Under the pieces are notes generated by a model, which was not told the origin of the DNA, did no database searches, and worked only from the letters and a program-made list of their open reading frames with translations. Positions 14,401 to 25,065 of a stretch of DNA of 64,000 nt are shown here, piece by piece; position 1 is the stretch's first letter; the number at the start of each line of letters is the position of its first letter. Source of the DNA: Owenia fusiformis (lineage: Eukaryota > Annelida > Polychaeta > Sabellida > Oweniidae); the NCBI GenBank assembly GCA_903813345.2, contig CAIIXF020000008.1, positions 5,343,341 through 5,407,340 of the forward strand, read 5' to 3'. Made by a program: the position numbers and the translations under genes.

Positions 14401-17400
14401 AGATCTTGCACAGGTACTCATATAAGAACCTTTATATCTGTATTATAACCTACGTCATAACAATATTGTAGATAATACATGGATACGCATGACAACCAAG
14501 CTCCATTGTTATGACGTCACATGTTCGTTTTGTATAATGAGCATGGATATACTCATAGCAACGGTGTATCTGTTGCTATGTTGTTGATGTTTATAAACAA
14601 GTGATGTCACAAGTAAATCTCATCTTGCACGTGTGACTTTTTAGGATGAAAGATGGCAATATAATATCTTGCATGGGGTAAAGATGGCTGTATCTTTGTT
14701 AGTCATATGAGCTTGTCTCTGTGTTAAGGATCCATTAGTCATCATATCTCCTCTTTGGATCAAATTTGTTAACAGGATTTTTGGAAAGAAGTTGACAAGT
14801 TGAATTCAAATTAACAGGATTCATTTTGAGTTGATAAGTATTGAGCAGCTGCAATTTCCACGTCATATTGTCCCATATCAATAACTGACGCTCTGATTTT
14901 TGATGGCACAGCATTGTAAAAATGGCCAATGTTGTAGTAGTGCACTGGCGGATCCAGAAGCCAAGAGGGGGGGGGCATATTTCAAATCAGAAAAAGTTGT
15001 GCCTCTAAATCCAAAAATTGGGCCCAAATTAAAAAAATTTAAGGCCCATTTTTTGATAATTTGGCCTATTTTCTGCCTTACTATTATAGAACAATAGAAT
15101 ATATTTTGCCAATGATTTTAGCTTAGATACTAATAAACCACCTGATCCTCTGGCAATTCTGTTCGATACATATCTGTTGTCTGTTGACGTCATTTCTTGC
15201 TAATTTTAGTGTTTTATTCTATTTTTTGTTTTGCAGTGATTAACTATACAATTTATGAAGAACTAAATTTTGTAAACAGATGAAACATTTTGGCATTTTG
15301 AAAAACTACATTGCCATAGACAAAGGTCATTGTGACCTACTTTAAATATGATATTGGTCATCAAACGCATAATTTTAGAGTTTCCCATCTCTCGAGTATA
15401 CATTTTCTCCAGTGTTATGTTACAAGATATCGGAAATATGTCGGAAATACTTCTCAGGGTGTGCAAACATTTAATAATGAGATCATTGGCTGGTTGATAC
15501 CATCCAATAGAGATTCAAAAATGCTTATCATTTTTGTCATTTTTTGGTAGTCTATAACTGATAAGTGCTGCTTTCACATGCAAAATAAAAATAGAATTGC
15601 GGTTGTAAAAAGTAAAAACAAAAAAGATAGTATAAACACTAACATGTTCATTCAGTTGAAGATTTAAAAAAATGCCCAGAAATAAGCATGACATGCAGGG
15701 CCTTAAAGATGATAAACTCATTGCAGTCTTGAAGAGTGGTTCAGATAGGTAGGTATGGATTACAGATTGCGAGATCACTATGCCCTCCGACAATTTGCCA
15801 GCGTGATGAATTTCGATTGTGCAATACGATATCAGATAATTGTAAAGTACAGATGTTTTAACTTAATGCTGATTAAAGCAACGTTTCAACATGTTTCACC
15901 ACAAAACTTTAGTTTATCCAGATGGCAAAGGGGAAAGTAAGACACAACTAGTCATGATATTTCATTCTAAATCTACATAATTATAATTTCTTGAAATTTT
16001 AAAAATCCCAATTTTTCATAATGTGTTTGAATTTTCACATTCTCAACCATTTACCGTTAAATGATTTTGTGCCCTTTTCATAATTTTGAGCATTTGTGCA
16101 AAATTCCAAGACCTTAAAATGTTTGAGTCCTTTTGAAATTTGCTGACCTTCAACCCCCCCCCCCTCCACTCCCCCTCCCCTCATTAGTACATTGAAGTAC
16201 AATGTAAAACATTCTGTATTTGCAGTATGCTGAGCTAGAGGGTATCTTAGGAGACATTGAGAGGTCAAGGGCAGTATTTGAGTTAGCCACCTCACAGCCA
16301 CGCCTAGACATGCCTGAAGTACTCTGGAAGGCATACATAGACTTTGAAATAGAGCAAGAGGAATGGGAAAACACCCGCATGTTATATAGACGCCTCTTGG
16401 AGCGTACACAGCATGTTAAGGTATATTATGAATGATATGAAAAATTGCTATTATTCACACATGCAGAGTTTAAGATAAGAGGCTATGTCGTAAATTTGAC
16501 TGTTTTTTGGAAAGAGTTTTATTGATTTGGTATATTATGGTTACTCATTTTGTTCAATGGGGTTTGCTATTCTGTGGATTTCCCATGATATCTGATTTGT
16601 TACACGATATTACAAATATTCTTTTCTAAAGGGTATCAAATAATAATCTGTTGTTTTCAGGTCTGGTTAAGTTTCTGCCAGTTTGAGCTGTCGATACAAG
16701 AGCCAACCAATATAGAGAATACTCGCTCTGTGTATAACGAGGCCAATAGATCTATGAGGAACAATGAAAAAGAAGAGAGACTCATGCTACTCGAGGCCTG
16801 GAAGGAGTTTGAGGTAAGATTATCAAAAAAAATCATAGATTCTTGCATCGAGTCTCTAGCTTGAGTTTAATACATTTTTTAAAGCATTTGTAATCATGGT
16901 CTATTCCTCATCTTTTATTTCTGCTCGATTGGAAGTGATCTGGGACGTGTCTTTTTAAAACAGGATGTATATGACGTCCTAGTCTTTTTAGAGATAATTT
17001 ACAGTTTTATAGAATATTTTCTTTTTTGAATGGTTGTAGTATGAACATGGGGATGAAGGATCTCAGGAACAAGTTGATAAACAAATGCCAAAAAAGGTCA
17101 AGAAAAGGCGAAAAGTACAAACGGAAGATGGGGTAAGTTACATATTGCTTATTTCAAATATTGTAATATTCCTAAATGTAATGTTCATAAAACTTCTTTA
17201 TATCTTTGTTATAGTTGGTCTTTCAGAGCAGTATTATTGTCGATCATTAGAGACACTTCTTTAATCGCCTATCTCTGCTCTACGTTATCAATCAAACTTT
17301 TTTCAATGTCATCATCTTTTGTATTATCAACTGGTTGGGGATTTTCTCTTGAAATTTTAACACATTTGAGCACTAAGCCTGTACCAGTTATGATAACCAG

Positions 17401-20400
17401 CACAACAAATGTTATCATTAGACCCAGAATTTGGTTACTCATGGCTTTATCTTCTCCATCATCTTCTTGATCGGAGTTAGTGTTAACAGAAAATTGGCAA
17501 GAAGTTCCAGACCAGTTTGGCAGGCATATACAAGTCTTTGTGTCTGAGATCAGTCTGCAAGTGCCACCATTTAAACATTTGGGTGAGCACTCAAGTGAAT
17601 TTAGTTCAGGTGGTGTTTTTGGCAGAGGTGGTTGTGTTGTTGTTGCTGTTAATGGTGTTGCAGTTACAGACTTCCATATTGTAATCATTGTCAGATAAAA
17701 AAGTAGAAGGCTATATGTTCTGTCATATCCTTTTAATGGTTCCATTGTTCCTCTCTAGCTTATATATCTTATATCCACGTAATTGAAGTTGTCTAATTCC
17801 AATGTTGCTCTCATTAGCTTAACAAATATTTCACTTATTCATTTTCTGGGTTTCCTGATGTCACAGTTATATTTCCTATTTTGGTGTGATATATTGTTAA
17901 TTTCAATATTTCCTATTTTATGATATCCATCCACGTAAATGAAGTTGTTTTTAATACATATGTTGCTATAAACAAATATTTCACTTATGCATTTTATTCG
18001 TTTCATGTCACAGTAATATTCCTATTTTGATGTTCTGTGATGCCATAGTGATTTTTCTTTCTTGATTTGTCATGGTGACATTGTTAATTTTTTTACATTA
18101 TTTTATGATGTCACAGTTAGGTTGGTAATTTTCAGAATTATTCTTCAATGATGTCATATTAGGATCTTTTTAGTTATGTTGTTTTAAGATTAGTACAATA
18201 CCATGGTAACATTCGCAAGTAAGTTTGCTATTGTGATGATAGTGATGTTTCCTAGGCAACACAAACTGATTGAACAAACATCGATAGTCATTTTGAAGAC
18301 AGAGCTTGTGCAAATATGCCGAAAACAGAACCAATATGAAGGAATTTATTACTCAAATTGGTGCACAGAAGATCTAGCCAAACTCAAATTATGAAATGAG
18401 TGATATTGTGTTTTATTGTCAAGCACGCTTGTAAAAGAGTGCCCCTGATACAAAAGCATATTTCTATACAAACAAATAAAATAATAAAACAACAACCAAC
18501 ACGCCAAATGTTATTATAATACCCAGAATTTGATTACTCATTGCTGCAACTAATCTTTCGTCTTCTTGGTTGGAGTTAAAGTTATGGATAACAGAAAATG
18601 CACATGACATCCCAGACCAGTTTGGCAGGCATATACAAGTCTTTGTGTCTGAGATCAGTCTGCAAGTGCCACCATTTAAACATTTGGGTGAGCACTCAAG
18701 TGAATTTAGTTCAGGTGGTGTTTTTGGCAGAGGTGGTTGTGTTGTTGTTGCTGTTAATGGTGTCGCTGTTACAGAGTTACATATTGTAATCATTGTCAGA
18801 TAAAAAAGTAGAAGGCCATAATTCCTATATGCTCGGTCATATCCTTTTAATGATTCCATTGTTCCTCTCTAGATTATATGTCTATTATCCACTTAACTGA
18901 AGTAGTATTATTCCAATGTTGCTATGCATAAATGATTCACCAATTTATTTGTTATGTTGTCTCATGATGTCATGCCTTGATGTTCTGTGATGTTCTGTGA
19001 TGTCAAAGTGATTATTTCTTATCTTTCTTGATTTGTCATGGTGGCATTGTTGATTTTATAACATTATTTTATGATGCTATCCACTTAAATTGAAGTCGTA
19101 TAATTCGAATGTTGCTATAAACAAATATTTTACTTATTATTTGTTTTGTTGTTTCATGATGTCATAGTAATATTTTTCCTATTTTGGCGTTTTGTTATGT
19201 CAAAGTGATTATTTATTTTCTTTCTATTTGACATAGTGACATAGTTAAATTTGTAACATTATTTTATGATGTCATAGTTAGGTTGGTAATTTTCAGAATT
19301 ATTCTTTTGTGATGTCATATTAGTATTTATTTGGTTACATTGTTTTGTGATTAGCACAATAACATAGCAACAGTCATATTATATTATAATGTTGGTGATG
19401 TTTCTAGACAACACAAACCAATATTGAACAACATCAGTAGTCCTTTAGACAACAAGACACTTGTGCAAATATGCTAACTATCAGAACCAATATGAAGGAA
19501 TCCATTGTTCAAAATGGTGCTCGGGAGAAATATCTGACCAAACTTAAACAGCAATTTCGCATACTAGAGGGAGGCAGAAAGGCTTACAAGCAGGAAATTC
19601 AGAATGTGTTGAGGAAGCAAAGTTCCGAGATTTTAACCCTAGAAACCAAACAGAAAGAACTACACATCAGTCTGAGGAACACACGGAGCCCCGGTTTGAA
19701 AGCCAAAGATAAAGAAAACATGAAGAAGTTAACTGGTTTGATAAAGACCAAAGAAAAGTATATGAAACAAATAGAAAAAGAAAAGAGGAGGAAAGAGAGA
19801 CAAAATGAGCAGATACGAATTCTAGAAAAACAAGTGAGGATTGCATCTGAGAAGAATTTGGATTCTTCAGATCATCATGAACATGTATCTAAGAGGAGGC
19901 AAATCGAAACTCTTGAAAACAAAATTAGTAATATGACATCTCGTTTCAACCAACAACTGACAAAAAACACTGAGAGTCGCAACCAGATTGATCAGTTCAG
20001 AGGAGAACAGCGTGTATTTGAAAAACATTATAAAAAACTGGATATGGAACTGATGAAAACGAAACAGGAAGTTCGTGAAATCACAGAGAAGATTGCTGCC
20101 ATCTATGAGCAAGGTGATGAAGTTTTAAACAAGATGGCTACCTTACGAGAAAGCAGAATGAAAGAAGAGGCACAATTTGAGAATGAAAAAAAATACCTGA
20201 ATCGAATTATCATCAATGATAAAATGATAAATAATTTCATGGAGATAAAGTTAAAAGAAAGGAATGAATATAAAGATGAAGAATCTTTGAAAAGAGCGAT
20301 GATACATAAGGAGATGTCCAAAGAATCTGATCAGCAACTGTTATCAGATTATGAGAAAGTATTAGATAGAATCAAAGAGGTTACCAAGAAAGATGCCGTT

Positions 20401-23146
20401 GATGCTATTGTGGAAAGTTTTATCAACAATGAGGATGAGAACTTTGGCCTGGTACATCTTATTAATGAGTTAGATTGTGAGATAGAATCTATTCAAGGTG
20501 AACTATTGTCCATAGTTGAAGAGATCAACGATTTTAAATCTCAGAGAAAAGACACTGAACTTAAAAAAACTGAGGAATACGTAGACCTAGATGCATTGCT
20601 ATCCAAAGCAATTGTGAATGACAAAGACCTTGTACAGCAATTAAAACACAATGGTGAGATCCTGGATGAAGTTGCAGGAGGAGTTAGCAAAATGTTTCTG
20701 AGATTAGCAAGCGATGCCAAAACTTCAGAGGATGACATGGGTGACAAAGATGGTGTACACTCATCTAATATTCTGAAATACTTTGGCATAATAGAACACA
20801 TGGTCGATGAATTTTTAGACAAATCTAACATAAAATCAAAACCACCATATCAATCAGACACACATGAGGCAATGAAACAATTGGGCACTCAGCAAGCTAC
20901 TTCTTACGTGAAAGCTCCCTTACCCGAATCTGACCTTGCATGTTCATTAGAAGTAGGAGAAAGAGACACAAATCATGATAGACCTTTAACCATAAAAGAC
21001 CTATATTTCGCATGTACCGTGCAATATGTAGGAGTTCAAAAATGATGTGATTATACTTAATTATTTTGGATATTCATGTACTTTTGTAAAACAAAAGTCT
21101 ATACAGGCTAAAATGATTGTCGACTCTGATTCATTAACTAACAAAATTCCTACGGACAATTACATGTTAATTGCTTATTAAATGTCTTCAAATATTTCCT
21201 GCTCAATAAAATTTAAGAACTGGTAATTTCAGCAATAAAGGAAGTGTGTGTTTTGTAGAATACATGTAGACAGGATGATAACACTTCACATCTGTTCTTA
21301 ACCAAACGTCATTGTGGGAATCTGGAATCATTTTGTAGTAGAGTGGGCCCCAGGAGGGATGATGTTTTTTCTTCTCTTTTAACATTATAGTACTAATTAA
21401 ATCAAACTTCAGTGCACTTTAAAATTCAAGCTTTAATATCCAAGTTTGTGTGGCTATAGTCACATATGGGAAACTTTTTTTGAACAATTTCATACAAGCT
21501 TTCTTTTGATGTTTATACAAATTGTCTTACTCTTACATGTATGGACTGATACTCATTAACCTTCTGCACTCCGACTTATTTCAGCAAATATATCCCACGC
21601 ATCTGACTTATTTTTCAAAAATGATATGCCTGGACTAAATAATTAATATCTCAATAACTACTGAATGAATCTGGATAAAATTTTCACAAAGGGAAGATAC
21701 ACTAGCGTGGCTCATGAGAAAAATGTTCTCATGAATTTTTTTCGTACATAAACACGACTGGGCTTGAATATACCATGAATACTCCTCCAGAATCCGCCGT
21801 TTCGCCCCTCGGGAGATTCAACGTCTGGTCAGAATCCAAAACTGAATTTGCAGAGATCGAATTTCTTCTTTTCAGTTCAGAAAATATTCTAGTTTCTATT
21901 TTCGATGACCATTATCGGCTTCCAAGAGCCTAAAGAGCTCGAAATCGCAATCCATTTCCTCCACATTTTCGTTGTGATCGTATTTGGCCGTCATTTTGTA
22001 CGATTTGTTCACTAAAAACGACTTAAACACTGTTGAATTGTTGAATTGAGAAATATTTTTCGAAACATCGCCATTTCTAGGTCAACAGGAAGTCACCTAC
22101 TAAGGACTGAATAAATCGGGCAATCTAATTGGATCATAAGAACGGCGGGAAAAAGTAAAGTTTTCAAAAGTTAGATTTGTGTCGTCCGGATCCGCCGGTG
22201 GATTCTGGGGGTAGTTTTGAATGGGCGGACGCGGTCGCCGGTGGCCTGCTAAAGGTTAACAACCATTAAAGTTGAGTAAAGTTAAAATAGCATTATGATG
22301 GTTCAAATTATATAATGTATTCATAACATTCAACCACCCTATACAAACAGTGCTTGCAGAAAATACTCAGTGCGGAGAACATTATTTGATATGTTCTACC
22401 TCTAAACACTTGGTGTGGATAAGACATGATCTACACATATATGAATCATATTTTTCTCTGAAATGGGGGATGAACTTTTATCATTTTTAGAAAATATGCT
22501 TCTGAAGGAATGATATGAGCCTAAATTGTATTGTATTTTGTTTACCACCAATGAAGGTGAGCAATACCTCTTGGCTATATCCTATATACGGTCGTAATTA
22601 ACGTAATTAACCTGGAAGATAGACCCAGAAACCCCTCCTCAAAGCAGCCCTGTGTTCTTTTATGTGCACCCATACATAGACATACAAGTACACCCACAGC
22701 CTTTGGTACGAGTTGCGGACCACTCAGTCAAACACCTTGAAGTACTTTACGCAAACAGGCAAATTAAGTCTTGCCTGAACCGGGGATCGAATCCGGGACC
22801 TACTGCTCAAGAGGTATACGCGCTACTACTGAGCTATATGGGTGGACTTTAACATTTGAAAACATTATAAAGACCTCTATGTATTTAATGATACCTTAAG
22901 TGTGCTAAAAGTATTATTTATGTGTCATTTCAGGTTGACGCTGGCTGGGAGGAGTATTACGACTACATATTTCCCGATGAGGAGTCTGCACAACCAAGTC
23001 TTAAACTACTGGCCATGGCAAAACAATGGAAACAACAGACTGGAGATACGGACAATCAGGGACAGTCAGATGAGGAAGGATCTGAATCTGAATCAGAATC
23101 TAGTGGGTCCTCATCATCATCATCATCTGATGCTGAGGAGTCATGA
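2498..23146 (+). CDS. CRNKL1: CRNKL1, crooked neck-like pre-mRNA splicing factor
   Basis: Spliceosome scaffold (Clf1/Syf3 family, NineTeen/Prp19-associated complex) made of HAT helical repeats; acts in the nucleus. Coding exons: 2498-2545, 5574-5663, 5887-5949, 6134-6225, 6670-6753, 7154-7272, 7539-7661, 7994-8172, 8357-8518, 8904-9032, 9443-9655, 12339-12485, 16226-16420, 16661-16813, 17040-17132, 22934-23146. They sum to 2103 nt, 700 residues; the human short form is about 687. HAT signatures run through most of the protein, for example [34 protein letters not shown] and [20 protein letters not shown] basic [10 protein letters not shown] stretch near residue 625 looks like a nuclear signal, and the C-terminus is acidic and serine-rich. 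All introns are GT-AG except 7662-7993. The start [16 protein letters not shown] matches the family N-terminus. A polyadenylation signal AATAAA lies at 23703-23708. The 5.8-kb last intron holds nested genes. Confidence 0.97.
3374..3663 (+). repeat. dispersed repeat, copy 1
   Basis: About 290 bp that reappears in reverse orientation at 45033-45310. Shared blocks include GGAGTCAATCC, GGATTCATTTATTGTGCTAC and GACATGAAACTTAGAATTTA. I see no coding capacity. It is probably a non-autonomous element. Confidence 0.75.
3839..4225. repeat. foldback element in CRNKL1 intron 1
   Basis: An imperfect inverted repeat with centre near 4033. The left arm carries GAACCAGTTGAACCTC and AAGAAATCTAAAGACT; the right arm carries their complements AGTCTTTAGATTTCTT and AGGTTCAACTGGTT. 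Arms are roughly 100 bp with a spacer of roughly 170 bp. Confidence 0.7.
7662..7993 (+). other. CRNKL1: AT-AC (U12-type) intron of CRNKL1
   Basis: The exon ends CGA-T. The intron begins ATATCCTTT, the U12 AT-AC donor consensus, and ends GCCAC. A U12-like branch site TTCCTTAAC lies at 7976-7984, about ten bases before the next exon. Splicing T to TTGTTATTATACATCCA gives [12 protein letters not shown], matching the human RFVLVHPDVKNW without gap. No GT-AG pairing here gives as good a protein. Confidence 0.85.
9656..12338. other. CRNKL1 intron 11, nothing recognised
   Basis: A 2.7-kb AT-rich intron with a G-run at about 11412. I see no gene or clear repeat. Confidence 0.5.
13108..13217 (-). mobile_element. 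short GTCACCACC-family MITE copy
   Basis: Starts with a GTCACCACC...GTGGTGACAT hairpin and ends ACATTTTGCATGTTAATGCC, the two signatures of a family present at least seven times in the window. Here it is reversed relative to the long copies and degraded. Confidence 0.7.
14288..14428 (+). mobile_element. 141-bp palindromic MITE, copy 1
   Basis: An imperfect palindrome opening TTCTTGTACTTGTACCTGTG and closing GCACAGGTACTCATATAAGAA (21 bases, near-complement of the opening). The same sequence occurs in reverse at 44640-44781. Confidence 0.75.
17269..17745 (-). CDS. EGF-domain type I membrane protein, full copy
   Basis: A single-exon gene of 158 residues nested antisense in the last CRNKL1 intron. 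A hydrophobic segment at residues 12-28 looks like a signal peptide. A Thr/Pro-rich linker follows, then one EGF-like domain at about 54-84 with six cysteines (C-x3-C-x5-C-x8-C-x-C-x8-C). A transmembrane helix (IIT-type residues, about 107-126) and a short acidic cytoplasmic tail complete it. The layout resembles membrane-anchored EGF ligands or small EGF adhesion proteins; I cannot name it. Its upstream region faces a broken coiled-coil fragment at 18316. It shares high identity with the gene at 18464-18859 but keeps the full tail, so it is probably the original 3' end. Confidence 0.75.
   Translation of the reverse strand: MEPLKGYDRTYSLLLFYLTMITIWKSVTATPLTATTTQPPLPKTPPELNSLECSPKCLNGGTCRLISDTKTCICLPNWSGTSCQFSVNTNSDQEDDGEDKAMSNQILGLMITFVVLVIITGTGLVLKCVKISRENPQPVDNTKDDDIEKSLIDNVEQR
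17746..18315. promoter_or_regulatory. duplicated intergenic region, copy A
   Basis: About 570 bp between the minus-strand EGF gene and the coiled-coil fragment. It matches 18860-19470 with moderate divergence, for example GTTAGGTTGGTAATTTTCAG and AATTATTCTT in both. It presumably holds the divergent promoter of the module; no motif is assigned. Confidence 0.55.
18316..18393 (+). pseudogene. truncated 5' copy of the coiled-coil gene
   Basis: This matches the first 30 or so codons of the coiled-coil gene at 19471, including GTGCAAATATGC and AGAACCAATATGAAGGAA. One base is missing shortly after the ATG, which shifts the frame to an early stop. Similarity ends at about 18393. This is the broken end created by the tandem duplication. 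Confidence 0.65.
18464..18859 (-). CDS. EGF-domain membrane protein, truncated paralogue
   Basis: 131 residues, single exon, antisense in the CRNKL1 intron. Signal peptide, Thr/Pro linker and EGF-like domain are almost identical to the gene at 17269-17745. The membrane segment starts in the same way (MSNQILG, then I/V-rich), but similarity stops mid-helix. The last residues VVLLFYLFV and the stop come from AT-rich junction DNA, so the cytoplasmic tail is gone. The helix stays hydrophobic, so the protein could still be membrane-inserted. It may be a working neo-gene or a decaying copy. It lies head-to-head with the intact coiled-coil gene (about 610 bp apart). Confidence 0.65.
   Translation of the reverse strand: MESLKGYDRAYRNYGLLLFYLTMITICNSVTATPLTATTTQPPLPKTPPELNSLECSPKCLNGGTCRLISDTKTCICLPNWSGMSCAFSVIHNFNSNQEDERLVAAMSNQILGIIITFGVLVVVLLFYLFV
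18860..19470. promoter_or_regulatory. shared divergent promoter region, copy B
   Basis: The gap between the minus-strand EGF paralogue and the plus-strand coiled-coil gene. Repeated TGATGTCA-like words (CRE/AP-1-like TGATGTCAT) occur through this region and its copy A. Whether they bind anything is unknown. Divergent transcription is inferred from layout and co-duplication. Confidence 0.45.
19471..21045 (+). CDS. coiled-coil protein, outer dynein arm docking-complex-like
   Basis: An uninterrupted 524-residue frame nested in the last CRNKL1 intron, same strand. It is largely coiled coil from about residue 20 to 300, rich in E, K, Q and L. A second helical block lies at about 320-400. The segment [20 protein letters not shown] with [12 protein letters not shown] recalls the CCDC63/CCDC114(ODAD1)/CCDC183 family, which docks outer dynein arms on ciliary doublets; [19 protein letters not shown] fits a later part of the same family. 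Length is near CCDC63 and CCDC183. Absence of introns suggests a retrocopy. The frame is intact and a polyadenylation signal AATAAA lies at 21205-21210. Family assignment is by eye; other axonemal coiled coils remain possible. Confidence 0.7.
   Translation: MLTIRTNMKESIVQNGAREKYLTKLKQQFRILEGGRKAYKQEIQNVLRKQSSEILTLETKQKELHISLRNTRSPGLKAKDKENMKKLTGLIKTKEKYMKQIEKEKRRKERQNEQIRILEKQVRIASEKNLDSSDHHEHVSKRRQIETLENKISNMTSRFNQQLTKNTESRNQIDQFRGEQRVFEKHYKKLDMELMKTKQEVREITEKIAAIYEQGDEVLNKMATLRESRMKEEAQFENEKKYLNRIIINDKMINNFMEIKLKERNEYKDEESLKRAMIHKEMSKESDQQLLSDYEKVLDRIKEVTKKDAVDAIVESFINNEDENFGLVHLINELDCEIESIQGELLSIVEEINDFKSQRKDTELKKTEEYVDLDALLSKAIVNDKDLVQQLKHNGEILDEVAGGVSKMFLRLASDAKTSEDDMGDKDGVHSSNILKYFGIIEHMVDEFLDKSNIKSKPPYQSDTHEAMKQLGTQQATSYVKAPLPESDLACSLEVGERDTNHDRPLTIKDLYFACTVQYVGVQK
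21250..22640. other. remaining CRNKL1 intron 15 sequence
   Basis: No gene found. GC rises locally at about 21770-22240. I found no repeat partner for it in the window. Confidence 0.4.
22640..22852 (-). mobile_element. tRNA-derived SINE
   Basis: On the minus strand an A-box-like TAGCTCAGTAGTAGCGCG is followed about 30 bases later by a B box within CCCGGATTCGATCCCCGG. The flanking ends do not pair as a tRNA acceptor stem, and about 140 bp of non-tRNA sequence follows, ending GTGCACATAAAAGAACACAG. That is the layout of a tRNA-headed SINE, not a tRNA gene. Confidence 0.7.
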
Positions 23147-23149
23147 CCC

Positions 23150-25065
23150 TCTTTGACGCTATATATGATGAGGTCAAAGCATTGAATTTTGCTCTGCAGA
23201 AATGTTTTTGTCTTATTGTAAAAAATGATGGATCAACAACGCCCGACGATTCATATTGCACAATCAATTCTAGGAATACTTAAGAATAATGAATCAGAAA
23301 AAACGGAGGTTTCTGATCAATTTTCGATTTCAAAATAATGTGCATCAAGTGCATAAATTCATGTCAACTAGAAAAATGTTTTATGGTCAAACTGAGGAGA
23401 AACAAATTCCCTTTTTTCTTGGCCTAATATTAGGTTTGTCATCAAGGATATTAAATCTTGTCGAGTCCTGACAACTGAATTGTTTAATTTCCTGAATATT
23501 TTTGGACAGAGTCATCGTGGGTGTGTTAAATTAATAGTTATGGATATGATTGGTAACAGAGGATGCTACCCAGGGTGCATAAGTGGCAATGGTGACATTT
23601 ACACGGTGATTTTAACGTGACTAACCAGCGATGAATAACTTGACGTGGTGAAATGACATCTATCATGGGGATGTATATCATATATTTTCATATTAAATGT
23701 GAAATAAACATGTTTTATATTTCGTAATTGTGTATTATTATATTTTTGGGATAATCATCTCATGCTGTAACTGTCAATTTAAGTAATGGTGATTTTGTGC
23801 CATTTCTTTCTACATTTTCAAAGAATGGTTTTATTTTCCTACACATTTTCATGTTTCCTAGGTTTTTATAGACACGTCTGTTTATATTCCTTGCTTATTT
23901 CACCCTTTTCCATTTTGTGAAAAATTACTGATTTCAATCTTTATGAATAAACAAGCAAGAGAAAAAAAGTTACAGTTACAGAAATTAGCAATACTTACTG
24001 AACGATTCATATCTATAAGGGGCTAAAAATCATGATTTCTTAGGTAGGTGTACTGTGAAAGAGCCAGAGGCGAAAGATGGGAATGATTGACATGTTAAAT
24101 GGTTTGCATGGGCATACATCTCAATATTCAAATTATATGACACATTAAACAATACATGTATTCATTTCCTTATGAGCAACTTGTCTTGGCAAGAAAGGTA
24201 TTTGATTTAATAATGTGATAAAAAAGTGGTGTGATAGTCATGTTTTACATTTTTTTAAAAACTATTTGAAATAACACCAAATGTTTTAGAGGTCCGAAAA
24301 ATGCCCAAGATCCATTTTCAGGATCATGAGTATCTGCCCGAGATCATTATCAAAACAATATTGAAGAAAAAGTTCTAAAGTTTATAATGTAACAATCGCT
24401 ACAGAAAAATATGTTTTAAATTATGTCACCACCACAAATGGTGACATATTATTATGGTCTCCAACTTTTTTGTGGATGGTGTTTGGTGGTTGGTGTTCGG
24501 CATTTAGTATATGTAACAAATGGCAGGTGGTGACATTTTACATGTTACTGTCTTGTTTATGTCATACAATAAAGACAACTTGAGTATTATAAAAGATTTC
24601 AAAAGCATTGTCTTGAATTGGTGACTGTTGTGAATGTAGCTAAATATTTGCTAATTGTTTATCATTGAAGTTATGGCATCATGTTAATTAAGAATTGGAA
24701 GCCAAATTGTCATTAGTGTATTTTACTTTAATCATATTGAATGATTTATCACCCATTTTAATATATGGCTTCATTTAATGATATAATAAGGTTAGTAAAC
24801 TTATCTTGTCATTTTCAAGATCATCTTTCAAGACGAAAGTAATAATTTGAAATTCTAGGGATAATTTTGAACAAATATTGAATTGGTAGCAATTCAGATT
24901 ATTTTGACTCATCAGTGGATTGTCTTGGTACAAATAGCATTCTATCATACACTTTATACAAATAGTGTTTATCATAGAAATCAAGGCACATTTTGGATTA
25001 TTAAGAATTAAAGAATTTAAAAGTGCCTTGTCCAAGATAAGGTGTGACACTTTAAATCTGACACT
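23150..25065. other. CRNKL1 3' flank, non-coding
   Basis: Contains the CRNKL1 3' UTR with AATAAA at 23703 and another at 23946, and a short MITE at 24423-24555. I see no further gene. Confidence 0.5.
24423..24555 (-). mobile_element. short GTCACCACC-family MITE copy
   Basis: Begins ATGTCACCACCACAAATGGT, passes GGTCTCCAACTTTTTTGTGG and AACAAATGGCAGGTGGTGAC, and ends ACATGTTACTGTCTTGT. Same order as the other short copies; reversed relative to the long copies. Confidence 0.8.

Larger units (their letters stand above)
12486..16225. other. CRNKL1 intron 12 with element fragments
   Basis: A 3.7-kb intron. It holds a short element copy (13108-13217), a palindromic element (14288-14428), and a fragment beginning CTGGCGGATCCAGA at about 14945 that looks like one end of another inverted-repeat family. 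No gene is visible. Confidence 0.6.

Noticed and set aside
16035-16409. Minus-strand frame of about 124 codons
   Set aside because: A shadow of CRNKL1 exon 13 and a C-rich run; it contains no recognisable domain.
17480-17698. Plus-strand frame repeated at 18570-18803
   Set aside because: Both are the reverse strand of the duplicated EGF genes, whose minus-strand reading has signal peptide, EGF cysteines and membrane span.
22750-22852. A tRNA gene
   Set aside because: A and B boxes are present, but the acceptor ends do not pair and a SINE-like body follows.
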